From Candidatus Martarchaeota archaeon (GTDB lineage Archaea > Micrarchaeota > Micrarchaeia > Micrarchaeales > CABMGC01), in contig JAMCSO010000042.1 in assembly GCA_023379075.1 (NCBI GenBank), positions 1-10,398 of the forward strand: DNA of 10,398 nucleotides. Reading direction: 5' to 3'. A model generated the notes under the pieces. That model was not told the origin of the DNA and ran no database searches. It saw nothing but the letters and a program-made list of their open reading frames with translations. Of the stretch, positions 1 through 6,247 are shown in pieces. The translations under genes and the position numbers were made by a program. The stretch's first letter is position 1. Every line of letters begins with the position of its first letter.

Positions 1-528
1 GTATCTTCCTGCATCCAACACATAGAGCTCCCATCTCTCTTCATTTGGTATTGAAAGCATACTGTCTAGAGCATTGTTCCTTGGGCTCTTCTCGAATCCA
101 AGGGCAAACAGTATTCCTCTTCCATTGCTTGCTTCGTTCTTTACCGATACAATATACTTAACTTCGGGATTGTTTCTTATAAATCCGTCGAGGAGTGCTT
201 CAGCAAGCTTATATCCCACTCCATTGCCCCTACATGCGTTGTCAACAACTGCGGATCTGAGCTCAGCCCACCCGTTATTAATCAGAAAGACTGCCCTATG
301 GCCGACTATTACCCCTCCCTGGCCTTCAGCAACATACGAATTGCCAAGAGCGACCCACCCCCTAAGCGTATCCTTTGTTACTCTGTCAACAGCTCCGCTA
401 ACTGAAGCTTCCGTATTGATCATGGATAATATCCTATCCACATCTCTCTGCTCAGCCAGCCTTATCTTTACCTCTGATCCAGACTTCACATTTCCATCTA
501 TCATCGCGCCGAATGTTTTTACTGCCAT
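1..528 (-). CDS. GNAT-family N-acetyltransferase, 3' end cut by window edge
   Basis: The frame opens with ATG at 528 and stays open for 176 codons to the left edge, so the C-terminus is missing. After about 20 unstructured residues a GNAT fold begins with KIRLAEQRDVDRI (21-33), typical of the first strand and helix. The acetyl-CoA motif A is AELRSAVVDNACRGNGVG (88-105), with the R-x-x-G-x-G pyrophosphate loop at R100-G105. NEASNGRGILFALGFEK (131-147) resembles motif B, where a conserved Asn is followed by the x-x-LGF turn. These enzymes move an acetyl group from acetyl-CoA to an amine. The start lies 24 bp after the argF stop on the same strand, so the two are probably cotranscribed. That neighbour, and the AELRS strand also seen in short ArgA-type enzymes, make N-acetylglutamate synthase a possible role, but the substrate is inferred only. 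ATG at 504 is an alternative start. Family call secure, substrate not. Confidence 0.8.
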   Translation of the reverse strand, partial: MAVKTFGAMIDGNVKSGSEVKIRLAEQRDVDRILSMINTEASVSGAVDRVTKDTLRGWVALGNSYVAEGQGGVIVGHRAVFLINNGWAELRSAVVDNACRGNGVGYKLAEALLDGFIRNNPEVKYIVSVKNEASNGRGILFALGFEKSPRNNALDSMLSIPNEERWELYVLDAGRY

Positions 529-552
529 CTAGTTCACTTTTTAAGAATAAGA

Positions 553-1455
553 TCAAAACTTCTTTTCAGACAGGTACAATATTATTGCTTGCTCAAGCAG
601 AAGCTTGTTCTTCGCCTGCTCCCATACTATGCTCTTCGGCCCATCGATTACTTCTGCGGTTATCTCCTCTCCTCTATGTGCAGGAAGGCAGTGCATCACA
701 AGAACATCCTTCTTCGCATAATTTAACATGGAGCTGTTGACTTGGTATTTTGAGAAGAACGCCTTCCTCTTCTCAGCTTCCTTCTCCTGGCCCATGCTTA
801 CAAAGGTATCTGTGTAAATTATATCTGCGTCTGCAACACCCTCTTTTATCTCATCATGGGCCTCCACCCTGCTGAATTCCCTTGCCTTTGTGAAATAAAC
901 GGGATTGGGTGGATATCCATTCGGCCCTACAAGTGAGATTTCAGCTCCAAGCTTAGCTCCCGCAAGCATCAGCGAGTTTGCGGTGTTAGCAGCTATATCT
1001 CCTACAAAAGCTATCCGTACTCTCTTCAGTTTCTTCTTTGCCTGCAATATTGTGTATAAATCAGCAAGAGCCTGCGTAGGATGTTCGGTATCGGTGAGAG
1101 CATTTATCACAGGTATGCTTGAATTCCTGGCAAGCTCAAGAAGATCGTTCTGGCTGAACATTCTCGCAGCAAGGAAGTCCACGTAGGCGCTAAGCACCTT
1201 CGCTGTATCGCCTATGCTCTCTCCTCTAGAGATCTGCGATGTAGATGGATCTATATATATGGCAGCTCCTCCAAGCTTGACTATGGCAACCTCAAACGAT
1301 GTCCTTGTCCGCGTTGAAGGTTTCTGGAAGAGCAGCGCGAGTACTGATCTCTCCTTTAGTGATATCGCGAGCCTTCCCTTCTTCAGGTCGTCTGCTATAT
1401 CAAATATCTCATTGATCTGCTCCTTCGAAAAATCATCCACACTCAAAAAATGCAT
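553..1455 (-). CDS. argF: Ornithine carbamoyltransferase
   Basis: Cytosolic enzyme that condenses ornithine with carbamoyl phosphate to give citrulline, the sixth step of arginine synthesis. The 300 residues match the usual length. The carbamoyl-phosphate loop S-T-R-T-R is at 47-51, with E79/S80 and D83 in the GESIGDTAKVLS segment and HPTQ at 125-128. The ornithine side shows GDIAANTANS (152-161) in place of the common GD-x-x-N-N form, keeping one Asn, then D216 and the S-M-G loop at 220-222 in TDTFVSMGQE, and HCLP at 255-258. The SMG loop plus HCLP separate it from aspartate carbamoyltransferase. The start is ATG 1455, with GAGAGG about 8 nt upstream and a TATA-like sequence further up. It is the first gene of a two-gene unit with the downstream acetyltransferase. 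A palindrome upstream suggests repressor control. All catalytic motifs appear intact. Confidence 0.96.
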   Translation of the reverse strand: MHFLSVDDFSKEQINEIFDIADDLKKGRLAISLKERSVLALLFQKPSTRTRTSFEVAIVKLGGAAIYIDPSTSQISRGESIGDTAKVLSAYVDFLAARMFSQNDLLELARNSSIPVINALTDTEHPTQALADLYTILQAKKKLKRVRIAFVGDIAANTANSLMLAGAKLGAEISLVGPNGYPPNPVYFTKAREFSRVEAHDEIKEGVADADIIYTDTFVSMGQEKEAEKRKAFFSKYQVNSSMLNYAKKDVLVMHCLPAHRGEEITAEVIDGPKSIVWEQAKNKLLLEQAIILYLSEKKF

Positions 1456-1487
1456 TTATAAACCTCTCAAACTTCATCAGAAGAACC

Positions 1488-1555
1488 GTTTAATATAAGA
1501 TGTATCATCTGATACACACATGTATCATTAATAATACTGCATGAAAATATTTAAA
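1488..1555 (-). promoter_or_regulatory. argF promoter region with operator-like inverted repeat
   Basis: Reading toward argF there are two TATA-like stretches, ATTTAAATA (1555-1547) and TTATATTAA (about 1499-1491). Between them lies TGTATCA-TC-TGATACA at 1501-1516, a perfect 7-bp inverted repeat with a 2-bp centre, and a third copy of TGTATCA at 1521-1527. From the first TATA box transcription would start near 1524, inside the repeat; from the second it would start near 1467, just ahead of the ATG, with the repeat immediately upstream of the box. Either geometry suits a dimeric repressor or activator. The regulator cannot be named, and the sequence is not the bacterial ArgR box. Confidence 0.6.
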
Positions 1556-1578
1556 TCCTCCTTTTTTGAAGTGTGTAT

Positions 1579-1594
1579 GCGGAGAAAAAAAGAG
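1579..1594 (-). terminator. Oligo-T terminator after the rps8e unit
   Basis: On the minus strand a run of seven T (1591-1585) starts three bases after the TAA of the 128-residue gene. There is no strong hairpin, as is usual for archaeal U-tract termination. It separates the rps8e unit from the argF promoter. Confidence 0.5.
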
Positions 1595-1981
1595 TTAGCC
1601 TCCGAAGATTAAGCCAAGCCCCTGCTCGCTCTCCTTTCTCTCTTCTTCGATGGTGCTGATTATCCTGTCCTCTGTTTCCTTGTCAGCTTCCTCTATGCCA
1701 TCTATCTCTTTCTTGAGCTTCCTCTCCGCTTTCTCAAGGAACTCATCAGTCGCACTTAGGTAAAGGTAATACTTGTCCCTGTCAAGGTTCAATGCAGCCC
1801 CGTCCTTGAGAAGGTAATCCTGTCTTGCAAATATTATGTTAGCTTCCTCATCTTTCTTGATCCTTGCAAGATCCTCCTCGTTAAGGCTCTTGTCTAGGTA
1901 TGGATCATATTCCAGCATCTTCTTTAATGCATCTAACTTATCAGATTTGCAGACATAAACTCTTGCCGTTATAATAAGCAC
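1595..1981 (-). CDS. Conserved-looking hypothetical protein coupled to rps8e
   Basis: I do not recognise this 128-residue protein. It starts at GTG 1981, one base after the rps8e TAA, so translation is almost certainly coupled to rps8e and both share the rps8e promoter. The N-terminus (about 1-12, LIITARVYVC) looks like a beta strand. Next comes a charged helical stretch, then a second strand-like segment around YYLYLSA (71-77). The last 50 residues are very rich in Glu and Lys and probably form a long helix, ending in the glycine-rich GLGLIFGG. There are no membrane segments and only one cysteine (C11), so no zinc site. The compact acidic character and its place after a ribosomal protein suggest a small ribosome- or RNA-associated factor, but that rests only on position. 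A T-tract follows the stop directly. Confidence 0.75.
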   Translation of the reverse strand: MLIITARVYVCKSDKLDALKKMLEYDPYLDKSLNEEDLARIKKDEEANIIFARQDYLLKDGAALNLDRDKYYLYLSATDEFLEKAERKLKKEIDGIEEADKETEDRIISTIEEERKESEQGLGLIFGG

Positions 1982-1982
1982 C

Positions 1983-2375
1983 TTATATTAGCTTTGCATT
2001 GATGCTGCCCTCTCTTCCGGGTCTGTTGATCACTACCGCCTTTCCAAGGTCTGTGTCTATTACTGTGCCTTTTGTTATTATCTTAAGTCTTGCAAAGTTC
2101 CTGTTGTCTTTAGATTCGAGTATTGCCTTAATCTTAACTTTCTTGTAGCCTTCATTCGTGAGGAGGTTTGCAGAAGAGGCGTATTTCAGCTTTCCTTTTT
2201 CGGCTCCGCCTCTCGACCTTGTCGTCTTTATGACATTTTTTTCCCCAAGCCTTGTGGAAGTGAAGTAGCCTCCTATTTCATGCCTCTTCTTATCCCTGTT
2301 CTTTATGACTCTCTTTCCATTTCCTGCTCCTTTTCTTCCAGATCTGCCATGTAATTGTACTCCGAATTGGCTCAT
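1983..2375 (-). CDS. rps8e: Small ribosomal subunit protein eS8 (S8e)
   Basis: Structural protein of the archaeal 30S subunit with no bacterial counterpart. With the start at ATG 2375 it has 130 residues, close to the archaeal norm. It shows the basic start HGRSGRKGAGNGKR (9-22), the family block around TRLGE (41-45), SRGG (54-57) and the highly conserved ending: IITKGTVIDTDLGKAVV (99-115), then NRPGREGSINAKLI (117-130). An in-frame ATG at 2423 would add 16 residues, but it lies inside the likely TATA box, and the family begins near the HGRS block, so I reject it. GGTAAG sits about 5 nt before the chosen ATG. The next gene starts one base after its stop. The upstream region is shared divergently with the Cgi121 gene. 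Confidence 0.95.
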   Translation of the reverse strand: MSQFGVQLHGRSGRKGAGNGKRVIKNRDKKRHEIGGYFTSTRLGEKNVIKTTRSRGGAEKGKLKYASSANLLTNEGYKKVKIKAILESKDNRNFARLKIITKGTVIDTDLGKAVVINRPGREGSINAKLI

Positions 2376-2489
2376 GCATCTTACCTTGTATAAATATAGG
2401 GAGTTTCTTTGCAGAAACACCATTATATATTAGAGGGGAAGTATTATTAATTATTATCCCAAGCCGTTTACGGGTGGGAGGATGTCACA
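2376..2489. promoter_or_regulatory. Divergent promoter region between rps8e and Cgi121 gene
   Basis: A near-symmetric TATA-like core, ATTATATATTA at 2422-2432, can serve both strands. Leftward it would place the rps8e start site near 2400 (leader about 25 nt); rightward near 2453 (leader about 36 nt). A second A/T-rich box at 2446-2456 could also drive the rightward gene. GTTTCT-TTGC-AGAAAC (2403-2418) is a 6-bp inverted repeat lying between the box and the rps8e start site. GGAGG at 2477-2481 is a strong ribosome binding site for the rightward gene. Confidence 0.55.
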
Positions 2490-2942
2490 ATGGAGAGTTT
2501 TGCCAAAGCCATACCAAACATATCCTCGCTTAAGCTTTATGGGTATCTATGTTCATCAAAAACAGGAATAAAAACCCTCTTAGATCATGCGTCAAAAGCC
2601 ACTTCCGGAGAGAATTTCGTTCTTCTAACTGTTGATTCTTCTTCAGTAATTGAAGGGATAGCTGCGGCCTATCTGAATGCATATCTGCATTACATTGAAG
2701 GAAGCATGAGGTCCAGGTCAATTGCGTTGGAGATACTTCTCTTCCTAAGCAAGGATATGAACATCAGCAAGGCAATAACCAGGAGTGTCGCAAACGATAG
2801 CAAAGCCTTCTTCGTCTTTTGCAACAATAAAGAAATGGCAGACTCTTTCCTGAAGGAATATTGCACAAAAAAGAAAAACCTAAGAATAACTCTCGACATG
2901 GAAAAATCTGGAAGAATAGCCCTGGCAGGGATATCCGACTGA
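2490..2942 (+). CDS. cgi121: KEOPS complex subunit Cgi121
   Basis: A 150-residue protein matching archaeal Cgi121, the KEOPS subunit that binds the Bud32 kinase and recruits tRNA for t6A37 synthesis by Kae1. Evidence is a weak-motif family fit. There is the central helix pair AYLNAYLHYIEGS (60-72), then MRSRSIALEILLFLSK (73-88) followed by the family signature NISKAI (91-96). Next comes a strand FFVF (107-110) in the position of the usual G-x-x-x-x-x-hydrophobic strand, and the C-terminal helices. Cgi121 relatives normally have R-S-x-x-x-E-x-L-L followed by I-x-x-A-I, which is present. The start is ATG 2490, with GGAGG 8 nt upstream. Its TGA is directly adjacent to the stop of the convergent permease gene. 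No other KEOPS gene is in the window. Divergent sequence, so moderately confident. Confidence 0.75.
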   Translation: MESFAKAIPNISSLKLYGYLCSSKTGIKTLLDHASKATSGENFVLLTVDSSSVIEGIAAAYLNAYLHYIEGSMRSRSIALEILLFLSKDMNISKAITRSVANDSKAFFVFCNNKEMADSFLKEYCTKKKNLRITLDMEKSGRIALAGISD

Positions 2943-3851
2943 TCAGATCAATGCAAGGATATATCCAAATATGAGGCTTGCTATCGCAGTACCTATCCAT
3001 ATCTTCAATATAATAAGGGCGGGTTTTTTTAGCAATATCCTTGTCCTGTATCCAAGCCCTGCCCCATATACGCTTGCAGTGTATGTCTGTGTATTTGATA
3101 AGGGTATGCCTGCAAGCGTGGCGATCTCTACCATTGTTGTCGAGACTGTCTGAGTTACCAATGCATTAAGGTATCTCAATGGTATTATCTCCATATTTAC
3201 TCTCTTAAGCTCTCCAGAACTGAGCCCAATGCTCCCTATGATTATCGCTACAATAAATACTGCGTAATAAGAAAGTCCTCCTGGTGTGGATGCGAAGACA
3301 AGGCCCATTGTGTTTGCCCCAAGGGTAAATGCAGTGATGAATGACATGAGTATAAGTAGCGCCTTTATACTACGTATGCTTCTCCAGACTCTCCTGTTAT
3401 AAAGTATTTTCGAGAAGCCCCGAAGCATCCATCCTGTTGCAAACATCGAGATGATTGTGGCAGCAATCCAAAAAACCACGATAATGCCAACAGAGACTGT
3501 ATTTATGCTCTCGCCCATTGCAAGATTTGCTCCGAGAAGCGCGAGAAAGAAGGTCATCGAGAGCGATTGCGGCACGCGCATCTTGTGCGCCACCATAAAT
3601 ATAATCACGGATATGACAAGCGCGATCTCAGTGAATGAGGCCATCGTGTCCGGCATCGCTGAAAAAAGGCCTTTGCGAAGAAATCCTCCCTGAAGAATGA
3701 ACCCAGCAATATACCCCATAATTGCAAGTGCAATTCCTCTGCGTTTGCTGAGAATCCTGCTGCCAATGACTGATCCGGAACAAGCCTGTAGATTATTTCC
3801 AGAGACTAACGCGATGAGAAGGAAGGCGAGAGAAGCCAGAACCAGATCCAT
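2943..3851 (-). CDS. Pit-like anion permease (phosphate-transporter family, divergent)
   Basis: Integral membrane protein of 302 residues with roughly nine or ten hydrophobic segments and an inverted-repeat architecture like the PiT phosphate permeases, but shorter than most. The first family repeat is SGNNLQACSGSVIGSR (17-32) and the second is LGANTMGLVFAS (177-188). In classic Pit proteins both carry G-A-N-D; here the Asp is Leu21 and Thr181. The partner motifs PvSTTH appear as VPQSLSM (93-99) and IPLSNTQTYTASVYGAGLG (249-267), so the Thr-His pairs are changed too. It follows a DUF47/PhoU-like gene by 7 bp, with GGGATAAG as its ribosome binding site, which is the usual pairing for Pit permeases. 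Phosphate is the default substrate guess; the altered residues mean another anion, or a different coupling ion, is possible. Confidence 0.82.
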   Translation of the reverse strand: MDLVLASLAFLLIALVSGNNLQACSGSVIGSRILSKRRGIALAIMGYIAGFILQGGFLRKGLFSAMPDTMASFTEIALVISVIIFMVAHKMRVPQSLSMTFFLALLGANLAMGESINTVSVGIIVVFWIAATIISMFATGWMLRGFSKILYNRRVWRSIRSIKALLILMSFITAFTLGANTMGLVFASTPGGLSYYAVFIVAIIIGSIGLSSGELKRVNMEIIPLRYLNALVTQTVSTTMVEIATLAGIPLSNTQTYTASVYGAGLGYRTRILLKKPALIILKIWIGTAIASLIFGYILALI

Positions 3852-3858
3852 CTTATCC

Positions 3859-4491
3859 CTAGCTTATTATCGATGACATTATGCTCATAAGCATGTTGGA
3901 GGAGTCTCTACAGCTGTCAAGTATGTCATCGGCAATGTGCCCAACTTCCATCATATGGTAAAAGTCCTTGAAATTCATATCTGTCTTGTATGCGAGGCTG
4001 AACATCGAGTCTTTTATCACATCTCCATCTTCTTCTATCGACTCTATATCAAGCATCAGCTTGTTTATCTTCCAGACCAGGTCTGTCTTGTGCATCTTGA
4101 GCAATAAGCTGAGCGACCTGTCATTCAGCTTTGCGCTCTCTTCCATGCTTTTCTTTATTATGCTTGCCATTCTTCTTTTTTTGCACCTGTATCTTTTCAG
4201 CTCCCTGGAAAGGTTAAATATATTGTCTATTATGTCATCCTCTTTGTTTATGAAGAGCAGCATGTCATCTATAATATTTGGGGCTATCGCACCACCAACT
4301 ATCGAGTTTGTGATCATGAATACTTCCTTGTCAGCGCTTCTCTCTATAATCTTTATCTCAGCTACGTTATCCTCTCCTGCAATCATCTTCTCAAGCAGCA
4401 TGTTTGCTTCTATCGCATACTCTATTATCTTCCTGCTCATACCAATTACTCTCCTTTCCCCACTATCGAATATATCCTCAAAAAGGCTCAT
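3859..4491 (-). CDS. DUF47 family PhoU-like protein
   Basis: A soluble, nearly all-helical protein of 210 residues, the normal size for DUF47 (PhoU-like) proteins that are encoded next to Pit permeases and are thought to modulate them. The two related helical halves carry metal-binding acidic motifs: E50-x3-D54 (ERSAD) with DD-x-x-D at 85-89 in the first half, and E153/E154-x2-D157 with ADDILD (187-192) in the second. The pattern IAPNIIDDMLLFINKEDD (69-86) matches the family block that usually reads P-x-x-R-x-D-I-x-x-L. ATG 4491 follows directly on the TGA of the upstream nuclease gene, so translation is coupled. Seven bases separate it from the downstream permease. Its role is likely peripheral control of that permease at the inner face of the membrane, inferred from the known gene pairing. 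Confidence 0.88.
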   Translation of the reverse strand: MSLFEDIFDSGERRVIGMSRKIIEYAIEANMLLEKMIAGEDNVAEIKIIERSADKEVFMITNSIVGGAIAPNIIDDMLLFINKEDDIIDNIFNLSRELKRYRCKKRRMASIIKKSMEESAKLNDRSLSLLLKMHKTDLVWKINKLMLDIESIEEDGDVIKDSMFSLAYKTDMNFKDFYHMMEVGHIADDILDSCRDSSNMLMSIMSSIIS

Positions 4492-5139
4492 TCACTCGCC
4501 ATCTATCCCAAACTCCGAATTCAGTATTTTGTATATTCTCTCCGCCTTCTTCTTTCCTATCTTCTCAACCTTCCTCAGCTCTTCCACATCGGCTGTTGCA
4601 ATATTCCTTATGGTTTTGAAATGCTTTATCATATCCCTTGCGAGCTTTGGCCCTATCATGGGCATCGAGCTTAGGACGAGAATCTGCCATTGCTCATTGG
4701 TAAATGCCTTCTTGTAACCATGCAGCCTCGGCTCCCTATTCTCTATTCTTTGCTCCATCTCTGCGATCCTGGAGAGCATGAATGCGGTCTCGTAAGCGTC
4801 TTCTGTCTTTATTACTTGCACACCGTAATCTATGTAAATCTTGAGCATGGCTCCAAGAGTTGCATTCTTGTTTATCCTCTCGCCCAAATCTCCTTCGACA
4901 ACGAGGAAAGGCCTCTGGAAGCTCGAAGAGAGCCGCTCCATCTGCTCAAAGAGCCTTCCATCGACAATAGATCTCTCGAAATCACTAGAAGTCTTTCTTT
5001 CCACGCAGATTCTGTCTGATATTATATAATCGCCTACAGGAAGTTGGGAGAACCTGAGAAGAATGTCCATCTTTGACAAGGAGTCGAGAACATCAAGGTT
5101 CCTCTCCCTATTATCGACTATTATCACCACCTTCTCCAT
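4492..5139 (-). CDS. XPF/ERCC4-type structure-specific endonuclease, helicase-less
   Basis: DNA repair and fork-processing nuclease of the XPF/Mus81/Hef group, 215 residues from ATG 5139. The ERCC4 nuclease core has the D-x-R-E entry DNRER (9-13) and the catalytic pattern GD-x(n)-ERK-x3-D: G37-D38-Y39, E47-R48-K49 and D53, with DGRLFEQ (60-66) after it. A tandem helix-hairpin-helix domain follows, first hairpin around MIGPKLARDMIKHF (161-174) and second around VEKIGKKKAERIYKIL (191-206), which dimerises and binds DNA. There is no superfamily 2 helicase, so this is the short form known from Crenarchaeota rather than euryarchaeal Hef. The crenarchaeal type uses a C-terminal PCNA-binding box; none is evident here. 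A TTG at 5160 could extend it by seven residues, but a TATA-like box about 26 bp before the ATG suggests a leaderless mRNA from 5139. Confidence 0.92.
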   Translation of the reverse strand: MEKVVIIVDNRERNLDVLDSLSKMDILLRFSQLPVGDYIISDRICVERKTSSDFERSIVDGRLFEQMERLSSSFQRPFLVVEGDLGERINKNATLGAMLKIYIDYGVQVIKTEDAYETAFMLSRIAEMEQRIENREPRLHGYKKAFTNEQWQILVLSSMPMIGPKLARDMIKHFKTIRNIATADVEELRKVEKIGKKKAERIYKILNSEFGIDGE

Positions 5140-5160
5140 GAATAAAGTTTGATGCCACAA

Positions 5161-5274
5161 TCTAAATTGCTTGCCCCAATCCCGCTCTCCATCTCAACAA
5201 GTGCTTTACACAAAGATCCGCCAAAAACCAAAATTCATGAAAAGGAATAAAATCCTTGGCTCTATTGAGATATT
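5161..5274. promoter_or_regulatory. Divergent promoters for the nuclease operon and the zinc mini-protein
   Basis: On the minus strand GCAATTTAGA (5170-5161) lies about 26 bp before the nuclease ATG. On the plus strand AATAAAAT (5246-5253) lies about 26 bp before ATG 5275. Both distances match the archaeal TATA-to-start-site spacing, so both mRNAs are probably leaderless. Confidence 0.5.
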
Positions 5275-5436
5275 ATGTCAGACTTAAAGTGCCTTGCATG
5301 CGGCGAGAAGTTAAGCGGCCAGGGATTCTACTGCGAGGGCTGCTCAAATTACCTGTGCTGGAATTGTGCTGTAGCAGATGGTGATATGCACAGGTGCCCT
5401 AACTGCGGCAATGAGGTCAGTCAGATTTCCACGTAA
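5275..5436 (+). CDS. 53-residue eight-cysteine zinc-binding protein
   Basis: A short gene with a clear coding signature. All eight cysteines fall in CxxC pairs: C6/C9, C20/C23, C28/C31 and C41/C44. The spacing is C-x2-C-x10-C-x2-C-x4-C-x2-C-x9-C-x2-C, enough for two Zn ions either as two consecutive zinc ribbons or as a cross-braced, RING-like knuckle. Glycine next to the knuckles (CLACGEK, CPNCGNE) is typical of zinc ribbons. There is no other domain, signal peptide or membrane segment. A leaderless start is likely, from a TATA-like box 26 bp upstream. RIO1 begins 49 bp downstream on the same strand with its own TATA-like box. Possible roles are an RNA- or protein-binding adaptor in translation or transcription; I cannot name the family. 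Alternative reading frames in this interval lack such a pattern, which supports this one. Confidence 0.85.
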   Translation: MSDLKCLACGEKLSGQGFYCEGCSNYLCWNCAVADGDMHRCPNCGNEVSQIST

Positions 5437-5445
5437 ATATGCACA

Positions 5446-5453
5446 ATTATAAA
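5446..5453 (+). promoter_or_regulatory. TATA box for RIO1 gene
   Basis: ATTATAAA, 9 bp after the zinc mini-protein stop and about 36 bp before the RIO1 ATG. It predicts a leader of around 10 nt without a ribosome binding site. Confidence 0.5.
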
Positions 5454-5485
5454 CCCTCCCTGACAAATACTCAGTTGAAGATTAT

Positions 5486-6247
5486 ATGGCAATTCGCAGG
5501 AGCAAGAAAAAAAGGCCGCAAAAGAGCAAATACCCTCTCAAGGAAGGGATAAAGATCGAGGAGGGCGTCTTTGATGAAAGGACCATGCTCAGGCTCGGAA
5601 AGATGTTTACAAGAAAGATTGTCTCAAAGCTGAACTACGGGATAGCAACGGGAAAAGAGGCTGATGTCTATGTAGCGGACCCTGGTCCAAAGATTGATTC
5701 AGAGAGCGTTATCATCAAGATATTCAGGATAGAGACATCAAGCTTCGGAAACCGGACAAAATATATAATAGGAGATCCCAGATTCAAGAAGCTTAAGCCA
5801 GGAATATATCACATGGTCAACGAGTGGTGCAAGAAAGAGTACGGGAACCTAAAGATAGCTGAGAGTGCTGGGGTAAGGGCTCCGAGGCCCTACTCATTCA
5901 ATGGCAATGTGCTTGCAATGGAATTCATAGGAAGCGAAGGAAGGGCTTCTCAAAAGCTAAAGGATGTAATCCTCGAAGACCCCTCAGAGACGCTGCGCCT
6001 GATCCTGGATGACATTAAAAAACTGTATGATGCCAAGCTTGTTCACGGCGATGTGAGCGAGTATAATATACTAATGAAAGACAACCTTCCATATCTAATA
6101 GATTTCGGCCAGGCTGTTATCCTGAAGCATCCAAACGCCAACTCCTTCCTCGAGCGCGACATCTCAAACATCCTCTCTTTCTTCAGCAGGAAATACAATA
6201 TAGAGATGGACCTGGATGAAACTCTTAGAGTGATAACTTCAGGATAG
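5486..6247 (+). CDS. rio1: RIO1-type serine/threonine protein kinase
   Basis: Atypical kinase/ATPase needed for late maturation of the small ribosomal subunit. The 253 residues match archaeal RIO1, with no winged helix as RIO2 would have. Features in order: basic N-tail RRSKKKRPQKSK (4-15); nucleotide loop ATGKEADVY (54-62), the RIO1 form of STGKEA; ATP-binding Lys at K78 in IIKIF; the flexible loop with R90 and KYIIGDPRF (92-100), a RIO1 hallmark; catalytic loop LVHGDVSEYNIL (185-196), with D189 and N194; and metal-binding D206 in IDFGQAV, where RIO kinases replace DFG. HPNANSFLERDISNIL (215-230) is the conserved ending. All catalytic residues are present. ATG 5486 lies 49 bp after the zinc protein. 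It converges on the NTPase gene of the aIF2-beta operon, so factors acting on the 30S subunit flank the same junction. Confidence 0.96.
   Translation: MAIRRSKKKRPQKSKYPLKEGIKIEEGVFDERTMLRLGKMFTRKIVSKLNYGIATGKEADVYVADPGPKIDSESVIIKIFRIETSSFGNRTKYIIGDPRFKKLKPGIYHMVNEWCKKEYGNLKIAESAGVRAPRPYSFNGNVLAMEFIGSEGRASQKLKDVILEDPSETLRLILDDIKKLYDAKLVHGDVSEYNILMKDNLPYLIDFGQAVILKHPNANSFLERDISNILSFFSRKYNIEMDLDETLRVITSG

Noticed and set aside
74..532. A 152-codon plus-strand frame opposite the GNAT gene.
   Set aside because: The opposite strand carries a coherent GNAT protein; this frame is a Ser/Pro/Thr-rich shadow.
2376..2423. N-terminal extension of S8e from ATG 2423.
   Set aside because: The ATG overlaps the likely TATA box, and the added residues do not resemble the family N-terminus.
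3968..4717. A 249-codon open frame on the plus strand.
   Set aside because: It is antisense to the DUF47 and XPF genes, is made of low-complexity Ser/Ile/Leu runs and shows no family motif.
4492..5160. TTG 5160 as start of the XPF gene.
   Set aside because: The ATG at 5139 directly precedes the conserved first strand and fits the TATA-to-start distance.
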